NCBI GenBank assembly: GCA_963930645.1
Contig: OZ005655.1
Location: 132,397,626 to 132,461,625, forward strand
Reading direction: 5' to 3'
From: Salticus scenicus
Lineage: Eukaryota; Arthropoda; Arachnida; Araneae; Salticidae
Length of the DNA stretch: 64,000 nucleotides
The translations under genes were made by a program, and so were the position numbers. Below the pieces are notes generated by a model. It saw nothing but the letters and a program-made list of their open reading frames with translations. It was not told the origin of the DNA and did no database searches. Below are positions 55,926 through 64,000 of the stretch, piece after piece; position 1 is the stretch's first letter; each line of letters starts with the position of its first letter.

Positions 55926-56178
55926 AATTAATAAACGCTTCATTTAAATTAAGTCATGGTAATAACCATTAATAATTTTAGGTTTATAAGCACTTTAAGG
56001 CAATTCGAAGATATAATGGCATGATAAAATAACCAATCTCTATACATTAAAATATCTCTTAATATTGATTGAATAAAATGAAAAAAAAAGTTGAAACAAT
56101 ATAAATGGAGATCTTAACTGAAATAAAAATATTAGACACTGATGTATATCATTTAAAGTCGTTAAAGTTAAAATTAAA

Positions 56179-56217
<39 letters not shown>
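56179..56217. repeat. (AT)n microsatellite
   Basis: About 19 AT units. Confidence 0.95.
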
Positions 56218-56221
<4 letters not shown>

Positions 56222-57661
56222 TTTAACCCTTTTAGCATTAGCCATTATTTAGTGTATACCTGTTTAATGATTTAGTGATGATGTTTATGCACTGTAGTGT
56301 GTAAATTACGCAGAAACATTTCTGTCCAACGAATAGAGCAAAAACACAAAATTCTGAGACGTGATAACAAAGCTCCGATATGAAAAGCTTACCAGTAAAA
56401 AGTGTCAATATATTGAATTGCATCACCCTGTTGCATTCTGAGTTCATTGAAACAAAACAAAAACAAATGAAACATATGAGTGAATGTGTTTACAGGAACA
56501 TGACATTATGTCTGAATTAAGATTCAAGATACTTTATTATTGAGAAAGCCTAAGTATTAAAAAAAGGTTGTATGTTTGCAGCTTTAAGCAAAAAATAAAA
56601 TGTTTTTGCAACATCAGAATGTTATTATTGTAGTAATATCTTTTAAAGATAAGTAAGTAAACTTTTACCTTTTTCTCTGATGCATTATTTAAGTTATGAG
56701 TACAGTTTATTGGTAAATTATTTTGTGGTTAAAGGAGGGGGTTGCTTTTGCAAACACGATATTTCCGTTTTCGGCAGGGACCGAAATCTGGAAAATTCTG
56801 ATGACCGGAATTGGGTCGGTCCTGCGGTTGCTGGCACCTGTTGTCTTGCATTGTATTTGAATTCGAATGTATAACTAAATTTTGTAATCAATCAGCTTAT
56901 CTCAAAATTCCTCCTCCCTCAAAAATAAAAATAAATAAATAAAATAAAATAAAAAACCCCTTTTTTCTCATTTTGTTTTGTTAATTCTGATAATTTCAAG
57001 AGCATTTTTAAAATGTTTCTAAATACTAAAAATAAATAAATAACATATATATTATACTATATTTTCTCTTATTCCTTTTTCTGTCCTGATTTCAGAACAG
57101 ATTGAGCTAATTTGTTTGTTTCTTAGCAGCAATCATCTCTACATAATATTAACTTTAAGACAATTTAAAAAAGAGCTATTAAAAATTCATTAAAAAAAAT
57201 TTTCAGTTACAGTAAGATAAAATTTTTAATTTATATCTTTAACATATAAATTAAAATTCATTTATATGGGGACCCATTTTTTTGAAAAAAGAACCCAGAC
57301 TTTTCCAACTCGTTGGGTCCCAGGGATCCAGGATTTTGAGACTAGTGGCATCACTGTGATTCATAAAATTAATATTATGCATAGTATAAATATGAGAATT
57401 TGTTACTGTATACTATAGATATTTATTAATCATATTTTTCTCAAAAAGCAACATTTATTTCAAAATTTAGTCACACCCACCCTAGCCTTTTATTTTGACT
57501 ATGTATGATATAAAAAAGATGGGTTTAATGCTTAAGGATATTTTGACTCATAACTAAATTTCAGTATTTTTATGTTTGAATACTTTATATATATATTTTT
57601 TTTTCCTGATAACTCTAATTAAAAAAATAATTTATAATTCCTTTATCTTTTTCATTTATAG

Positions 57662-57717
57662 TTTTAAATCGCTGAGAATTTCCACTGGATCTGTGTCAGA
57701 ATCACCAGATCATGAAG
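57662..57717 (+). CDS. Candidate internal exon (exon D)
   Basis: A pyrimidine-rich acceptor (CTTTATCTTTTTCATTTATAG) precedes 56 nt, then donor AAG|GTAGGT, with an alternative donor 3 nt on (TAG|GTATAT). The open phase reads FKSLRISTGSVSESPDHE. Serine-rich and more codon-like than its surroundings, but no protein recognised. It needs two bases from the preceding exon, whereas exon B supplies one, so at least one exon is missing between them or D belongs to another transcript. It lies just outside the inverted-arm structure and outside any delimited element. Confidence 0.4.
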
Positions 57718-57729
57718 TAGGTATATGCA

Positions 57730-58337
57730 AAAAACATCATATCAATACTAAAAATTATTTAAATTAATTTTAGAACAGAAATGTGCTCCTGTAAAAAATA
57801 TGTGTAATTTTGTTTTTATGTTATGTATATTCAAATATAGATACTTTCGCCAGCTGAAAAATAAATTTTTTACACATTATTAAGGTGTAAAAAGCAGCAG
57901 TTCCTTTAATAGAACAATGCTGCTTCTATGGCCACATTAAATAAATCAAGTCAAACCTTAATGCATTCTTGAAAATCAAATATAATTTTAGTACACATTT
58001 TCTCTTATAAAAAAAAATTATTAAAACATGTGTAGTTTAATAAATGATAAGAAAGCACTTATAGACACATACAAATCATTTATTTTATTAAAGCATATTT
58101 ACAGTTTAAAATTTAATTCCTCTAACATGTGTAATGTTTTAAAGAAATGCCCAAAGGCAGAGCTTACTGTACCGAATATAAAAAATATGCCGGTTGTTAA
58201 AGATTAAAAGTGGCTATTTCAATAGCAAAAGTTTAATACACCACTGCATAAAACCAGAGCATTAGATGACCACCAAAAAGTAGAACATAAATGTACCATA
58301 AACAATGTAGGTAGGTGAAGACCAATTAAAAATTATA
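57730..58337. other. Unassigned AT-rich interval
   Basis: Intron-like DNA, nothing recognised. Confidence 0.4.
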
Positions 58338-58591
58338 CATAGTATCGATGAAATGTGACACATTTTGATGTTTAATAATTTATAAAATAGTGAAGATAAA
58401 TTTAAATTAATAATATTAATGTTTAGACAGATTTAAAGAGTTTTATCTTTCTCAATAAACCATATTACCATAGATAATGAATGTAAAGACTTTTATATCA
58501 GATTTTTTATATAAACTGGTAGTTGTAATTATTGGCTTTTAGGTCACCAATGTTCGACACATGCCTTGTAAAAGATGTCCTTTACAAATTC

Positions 58592-59290
58592 TTAATGGAT
58601 AAATTCCAATTCCAGTAGCATTATATTATATGATCTGGGTGGCCAAAGTATTGGGCCACTTAGCCTGCTCCATGTTGTGAAATGGTCGTTCAAAGAACTG
58701 TAAACTACAAATAATGATACCCCAAAAGAATCTTTCACCATCTTGTTGTAAAAAGTACATATGGCCTTACAGTATTCATGGGGGTTTTCAGATATCAGAT
58801 ATATATCACACATTGCGGCAATTTACTGTGCCAGAAAAAAAAAAAAAAAAAAAGAAAAAAGAAAAAGCTTCATTGGAGAAAATTATGTGATTAAGAAGCA
58901 TTATTGTCTAATCTCCTTAGTATATCTGTTGTAAAGTCTTAAGCTTATCATTTGGCTGTAATTCTTGAATAATTTGAACGTTGAGCATATAATCTTAATC
59001 ATTTCCTAAGAGTGCATAGTCAAAACTGGCATGTTTAATTCTCTTGCTGCTGATCTCTGAGATCTCCTAGGACTGTGTAGGATTTTTTCTCTTATATGCT
59101 CAAAATCAACATATGGATCTTCTTATTTAAGACACTTCCAGTTTCTAGAAAATTCTTTTCCCACTGCAGGATACTATTTCTTGATGGAGGATTTTTCTGG
59201 TATACTCTTCTGTAATTTCTCTGTGTTTGCGTTATTGAATTCATATTTATGAACCACCATAAGATCTGAGCTCTCTCTTGGGCTTTTTCA
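58592..59290 (-). pseudogene. mariner-like (IS630-Tc1-mariner) transposase relic
   Basis: Minus-strand pieces in order: RKNPTQS (compare V..NPT.STR), VQIIQELQPNDKLKTLQ (compare VQ..Q.L...D...R), LLNHIIFSNEAFSF (compare the first catalytic IFSDEA, here D replaced by N), and LSGPILWPPRSYNIMLLEL (compare WPPRSPDLTPLDFFLW with the third catalytic residue lost). Frame changes and stops are frequent. The order fits a DD37E-like group, but the subgroup is uncertain. Confidence 0.55.
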
Positions 59291-59456
59291 TTTCCCTCAA
59301 TATCCTTAATGAATAAAACACCACATCAAATAAAATGCCAAACAAACACATCAAAAGTAAATATAACATTGCATATACACTCATGTTTGTGAAAATTGCA
59401 ACACCATGAAAGAATCGTCAGAAATTCATGAAATTTATTCCACATACTAGCAGGCT

Positions 59457-60394
59457 ACGCCCGCTTCGTTGGTCACTATATTTAAATGAATTTTCAAAAG
59501 AATCGGATCAGTATTTATTTTTTATATCCCATTACAAAAAAAAAAAAAAAAACTCTGAAATCGCTTTAGATCTCGTTTCTTCGGGTACCCGTTGCCTAAG
59601 GTAGCTCTTTTTTCTGCCCATACTTCATCGGGCACTTCAATCTGGGTATTTGTCGACGACTTGTGGATTTTCTGTTATTTAAGAACTACGATTTTAAAGA
59701 TGACTGTATCTCAGCATCTATTATATATTTTAGTTTTTGAACCATGTGTTTTGTAGCCCCCGTTATTTACACTATAATACGATTTGATTCAGACCAGTGC
59801 AATAAAATATAATAAAAAAGTAGATTTTCTCTTAAAAGGAATTAAATACATGAAAACAAACGAATTTTAATCAGTTTAACCCTTTCTACTATAAACTACC
59901 ATTTTTTTCACCCAATACATATTATAAATATTAATAATAACAACAAAAAGGTTTTTCTTTTAAAGGAATTAATTAAAAAATGAAAATAAAAAGTTACTAT
60001 ACTATAAAGTTTATACATAAACGTAACAATTTATTTCTATTGCATTACCATTTGATTTTCAATAAATATAATTAAAAAAAAAAATTGCCTTCAAATGAAT
60101 GTATTAAATAAAAAATAAATAGTAAAATAACCGTTGCTAAGATACGCAGGCGATTACAATCAAAGAATTAAATTTATGAAAAATGAAGCATTAAAGCCAT
60201 TATTTAAAATCGAAAAAACATTAATTTAAAAAATTCAAATTCGAAATTTGAAAAAATCTCGAGGTGCACACCTGCAGGGTCCCAGGTACCTATATGCCAA
60301 ATTTGGAAGCTCTGCGATCAGTAGTGTGAGCACCAGAGTGCAGACAGACACACACACACACTGATACACAGACACTTCTCTTTATTTATATAGA
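59457..60394 (-). mobile_element. Canonical non-autonomous Helitron
   Basis: On the minus strand it begins TCTATATAAATAAAGAGAAG at 60394, right after an A. It ends with a hairpin GCGGGC-GTA-GCCTGC overlapping the terminal CTAG (59457), followed by T. 5' TC, 3' CTRR with hairpin and insertion between A and T are the defining Helitron features. 938 bp, no Rep/helicase coding. A (CA)n tract and a GTGCACACCTGCAGG line lie near the 5' end. Removing it joins the Tc1 3' region precisely. Confidence 0.9.
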
Positions 60395-61389
60395 TTACTG
60401 ATAGTGGTACAAATAAACAATCAAATGTACAAAACAAAAGGAACGTCTGAAATCAGTACTTTGTGTGTCCGCTACGCTGAATGATGAGAGCCTGTACACA
60501 TCGGGGCATTGAATCATACAGGTTCTGAATGTAATCCTGGGAAATGGCATTCCAGATGGCTTCGACTTGATGCCAAAGTTCAATCTTACTATGTGCCCCA
60601 CCAGCTGTATGAGAGAGTTGCTCACCAATGAAATGCCAGACATACTCGATGGGCGACATCCAGGGAATAAGCACACCGTGGAAGAAGCGAAACCTGTTGT
60701 GCACTGAAGAAGGCTTGTGCACTCTGAGAAACGTGTGCACAGGCATTATCTTACTGAAATACAGCACCCGGAATGCGTCGAAGAATGGGAAGGATCTCTG
60801 GCTCCAAAATTTCCCTTATATAGCGATCACTGTTGAGGTTGGCCACAATGTGCACTAGATGGGATACAATTATACCCAGTAGCTCCCCACACCATGATGC
60901 TAGGTGTTTGTGCAGTATGACACTGGATAATACACTGTGGCAGCAGACGTTACCTTTGTAACATCTGATGTGTGCTCTTCCATCATTGTACTCCAGACTG
61001 TAGCGAGATTCATCGGAGAAAATAATTTGTTGCCACTGGGCATGCCATGTGCTTTGTTGCTGAGGCCATTGAAGTCAGAGGTGTCTGTGATTCAACGAGA
61101 GGGGAATCCTGCATAGATGAACCTTTGCATGCAGTTCATGCTGCAGCAAACAGCATCGAACTATGGAGCTAGACAACAAAACACCTGTAGCCGTGATCCA
61201 ATGTTGTGCTAACACACGAGAAGACGCTGTACAGTCTGTCACAGCCATGTGGATGAGGTGTCTGTTGTCTCGTGCCGTTGCTCTGTTGCATACCCCACTG
61301 CCAGGTTTTCGGCTTGTTTGATTCTCCTCTGTTCATTTCTTCCAAACACGCATCACTGTTGTGGCATTACACTGCTTGCGGCCTGTGAT

Positions 61390-61861
61390 CAGTAATGGCA
61401 CCAGAAATTCCCCGACGGGGGGACACCACCTCCCCGACAGGGGGGCACTACATAAAGAGAGTTTATTATATAAGTATTTATCAAAAACTGCAATACTGTT
61501 AATAATATTACTGTTAATATTGGTACCATTCCATTTGCTAGTACTCCTCGTGGTTTTGGAGATCATCGTGCCACAGACAGACATTTTCTAAAAATATCAT
61601 GGTCAAAACGTGTTATGGACCTCTCAAAACGTGTATATTCATGAAAACTGGAAGCTGAAAATTTTTACGAATCCATTACTTTCTTCTATTGAATACAGAA
61701 TGAAAAAACTGGAATGCTCCAAATTTGCACAAAGGAAAGAAAATGCTACCAAAAGTAGAAAAACTGAAAATTTTGTGTTTTTTCCCCCCGAGAGATTTTA
61801 GGAGTATGCCCCGATGGGGGGTCACAGACTCCCCGCGGCCCCCTAGCTGGCGCCACCCCTG
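61390..61861. mobile_element. hAT-like MITE with perfect 8-bp duplication
   Basis: Flanked by CCTGTGAT at 61382-61389 and 61862-61869. Ends CAGTAATGGCACCAG and complement of CTGGCGCCACCCCTG. Subterminal G/C-run lines (CCCCGACGGGGGG and GATGGGGGGTCAC). It carries a family 1 Helitron-like fragment (61566-61695, minus). Confidence 0.9.
61566..61695 (-). mobile_element. Helitron/HINE-like family 1 fragment
   Basis: Contains ATTTTCTAAAAAT, AAAACGTGTATATTCATG and the terminal ACTTTCTTCTATTGAATA, matching 1-293. 3' end missing. Confidence 0.7.
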
Positions 61862-62485
61862 CCTGTGATTTGTCAATACAAAAATCCACCCTCTCACATA
61901 CCAACAATACGGCCTCGTACAAACTCTGTTAGTTGTTGGTATGGCACCCTCCGCTTTTGACGAGGCATATTGACCACCAATGAAACATTTACTGCAGACA
62001 GAGGACGATAAACAGATTTCAGTGCACCTTTACAGTCCTTTATATACCAGGAACAAGCGACTGATAAGGAGTCAGTTCTCATTCCATGCATGTGCAATTG
62101 CTTTGTAATTCTAATTATTTGCATGCCTTACCTCACTTTACATTTCCTGTAAGTTTGGTTCAATTTGCATAATCCCTTCTTGGTGTTGCAGTTTTCACAA
62201 ACATGAGTGCAGATATAAAAATAAATATAGCATTCTAATCATTGCCAAAAACAAAAGAGAAAAACTTATAATTAATAACATGCATAGACAATATTTCCAA
62301 AAAATAAAATAAAAATAAATAAATAAAATAAAACGGGAAAAATAAAATATTTGTGGATACATTCATATTGTAAAAGAAAAGATATGAGTTATTCTATGCA
62401 TAAATGCCATAAATTTGTTTATTCTTCATTATTTTATGAATTATTAAACATTAAAATGTGTCACACTTTTTATAGACACACTGTA

Positions 62486-64000
62486 TAAATTTTTAAATGA
62501 ATTAATATACACATATATATGTTATTCCTCTTGCAGATATGCTAATGTTTAAGACTGCTCACTAATTACTGTTGTCCTCATCATTCTTAATGAAACAGCA
62601 CATGATCTCAGTAATTTTGAATAATTGATCAATATAATTCTAAAATTATATGTTTGAAACCATGATAATTAAAACAAATAAAAGATAGTATCACTGATTT
62701 TGAAATTAGTTACATTTTAAACTTTTTTGCGAAGTAAAAAAAAAAAAAAAAAAAACTTTTGCTATTGTTTAACGATTATTTTTCTACCTCAGATTCAAAT
62801 TCTTTAAGAATTAAGATTTATTTAATAACTGTATATTGTGTATTAAGTATTTTATTTATATTTCTTGTGCTAAATATTTTTTGGTGTAGTTTTCACAACT
62901 GAAAATACCTAAATAGTTTTTCTTTCTTTCTTTCTTTCTTTTTTTTTTTTTTTAATAATAATTTGATTTGGTAAATAGGGCTAAATGGTACTGTAAAAAA
63001 TGTTATTTTCAGCCCATTTGAACCTAAAAATAGTAGTATTTTTGAAAAATTATGGATGTGGGAATTTAATATTAATAAAATGAAAAGAATTAATGAAGAT
63101 AGATATCTCTGAGACTAAACATTGGATTATCCGTGGTGTGACACTGACAAGGATCAATAAGTAGACAAACTTTATGTTTTCACTAAAGACATGGAAGGGG
63201 GTACAGTGACGATAGACCTTAAAAAAAAAAAAAAAAAAAAAACAGAAACAAATTTTAGAAAATTTAGTAAATTGTGTAAGAAGTTGAAATTGTACATAAA
63301 GGAATTATGAGAATATATTTTATGAAAATGGACTTTGTGTAGGAAGAAACTGCATAAAAATAAGTGTTTTTCATCTCAGTTGTTGTTGATATTCTTTATC
63401 CAAAAAATGGGCAATGTCTATCGTTGATTTAGCATTTAATAAATACTTCTAAATTCCAATATAAAATCATTACAAAGATTTAGTCATAAACATTTTTAAT
63501 AACAATAACAATAAGTATTTTTATAAAATACTGCATTAATTGTTACAGATTATTATGTGTCAATAAACATTTTAAGATTCACAAATTCAATTCATAATAT
63601 TGATTCATAATTCATGTTTGTTTTGTATTTTCTTTAATACTGAAAGTGCCAAGCTTTCTCCCTATTAAAAAAATCCACCCGACTATGCTTCTAGGTGCGT
63701 TTTTCAAGTATCACCAGCATATGATGTTCCATATTGTGTAGGAAGTTGCAATCTTTCAATGCTTACATAAGAAAGCATGCTTTCTGGTGAATAAGATAAA
63801 ACACTAAATGCATACACAAACCAATTTAACAGCACAAACTAACAACAACAACGTTTTAAGGAACATATATCAAAATGCATGAAAGTCAACTCCCCCTCCC
63901 CCCCCCCACTCAAAAAAAAAACAAAAAAAAAAAAAAAAAACATACAACCTTTGGAAATATTAATGAAACTTGTCAGTGCATGCAAGTTGCAAACTTTACT
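62486..64000. other. AT-rich end of window without recognised feature
   Basis: Contains a (TTTC)n/T tract (62923-62954), poly(A) runs (62738-62755, 63221-63242, 63910-63940) and a C-run (63893-63908). No coding region or element terminus could be supported. Confidence 0.5.

Larger units (their letters stand above)
46198..57356. mobile_element. 11.2-kb structure bounded by about 850-bp inverted arms
   Basis: The left arm runs 46198-47536 (interrupted by a 495-bp MITE) and the right arm 56505-57356. Outer ends CAGTGATGCCACTAGTCTTT and complement look hAT-like, but the flanking octamers (ATTTTGAT / TGATTCAT) do not agree convincingly. Homology between arms covers the TIR-like end, an A-rich middle and a CCGGAATTGGGTCGG-type region. 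The interior carries relics of at least three other elements and no transposase that matches the ends. Could be one long-TIR element or two inverted copies of an 850-bp element. Confidence 0.7.
60453..61968 (-). pseudogene. Tc1-like transposase, disrupted
   Basis: The start is at 61968 (MPRQKRRVPYQQLTEFVRGR, the usual N-terminus of arthropod Tc1-like transposases). The frame is broken at 61861 by a hAT-like MITE, resumes with CNATTVMRVWKK (end of the first HTH region), decays through several frames, and ends with WMSPIEYVWHFIGEQLSHTA, the post-catalytic block. It finishes VEAIWNAISQDYIQNLYDSM and RSGHTKY before the stop. Expected full length is about 340 aa. The catalytic aspartates are not readable in one frame. 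Confidence 0.8.
59378..62210 (-). mobile_element. Tc1-like element inside 58338-62483
   Basis: Inverted ends CACTCATGTTTGTGAAAATT and complement (one difference), continuing TGCAACACCA on both sides, at 59378 and 62210. The TA target is not cleanly preserved at the right. Interrupted by a Helitron (59457-60394) and a hAT-like MITE (61390-61861). Confidence 0.8.
58338..62483 (-). mobile_element. mariner-like element, host of nested insertions
   Basis: Inverted ends: TGTGACACATTTTGATGTTT at 58354 and its complement near 62460, outer ends CATAGTATCGATG and CAGTGTGTCTATA (complement). TA at 58336-58337 and 62484-62485. Similarity extends about 55 bp inward. Contains the transposase relic 58592-59290 and the Tc1 element 59378-62210. 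Confidence 0.7.

Noticed and set aside
46198..57356. LTR retrotransposon bounded by long repeats
   Set aside because: The long repeats are inverted, not direct, and no primer-binding site or polypurine tract is seen.

Overview
This window is animal nuclear DNA and almost certainly arthropod. The mix of elements (Penelope-like retroelements with hammerhead-type terminal repeats, mariner, Tc1, Tigger/pogo, Helitron and many hAT-like MITEs) would suit a chelicerate such as a spider, but that is inference from repeat content and no species can be named. The DNA is strongly AT-rich with long homopolymer and (TA)n tracts. There is no operon, no rRNA or functional tRNA gene, and no intact host protein gene. 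Every long open frame is either a transposase/retroelement relic or an artefact of tandem repeats. The only host-like coding signals are three short exon candidates on the + strand at 24.93, 37.26 and 57.66 kb. The first two join in frame across a phase-1 junction, so the window may lie inside long introns of one gene.

Layout. 0-5 kb: Helitron-like fragment, Tc1 relic, and a 3.1-kb G-rich satellite block bounded by two 128-bp direct repeats (97% identical). 5-8 kb: four copies of a tRNA-derived SINE. 8.37-9.30 kb: an internally deleted mariner with intact inverted repeats. 9.6-12.6 kb: Helitron-like element, a 280-bp inverted repeat pair, a 213-bp hairpin MITE and a second SINE family. 13-21 kb: AT-rich DNA with palindromes carrying hammerhead-ribozyme-like motifs and a 500-bp tandem duplication. 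21-25 kb: CpG-richer patches, a second 213-bp MITE and the first exon candidate. 25.3-28.2 kb: hAT-like element within hAT-like element. 29.2-31.8 kb: a nearly full-length Tigger with a probable spliceosomal intron. 31.8-37.0 kb: a nest of transposons four levels deep. 38.1-44.8 kb: a Penelope-like element split by a 5.7-kb hAT-like element, which itself holds a 1.7-kb minisatellite and a foldback element. 46.2-57.4 kb: an 11.2-kb structure bounded by about 850-bp inverted arms and full of relics (pogo-like transposases, a gag, a GIY-YIG endonuclease). 58.3-62.5 kb: mariner-like element containing a Tc1 element that contains a Helitron and a hAT MITE. 62.5-64 kb: featureless AT-rich DNA.

Most of the window can be read as a series of insertions because target-site duplications survive: CCTGTGAT, CTTCCAGG and ACATGTTA (8 bp, perfect), TTAA, several TA pairs, an A|T Helitron site, and one TTGAG duplication whose unoccupied site is preserved in the opposite inverted arm. 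The most interesting observation is a set of hammerhead-like motifs (CTGANGA core, GAAAC, paired stem I, tiny palindromic stem III) that occur in head-to-head inverted pairs, some next to no surviving reverse transcriptase.
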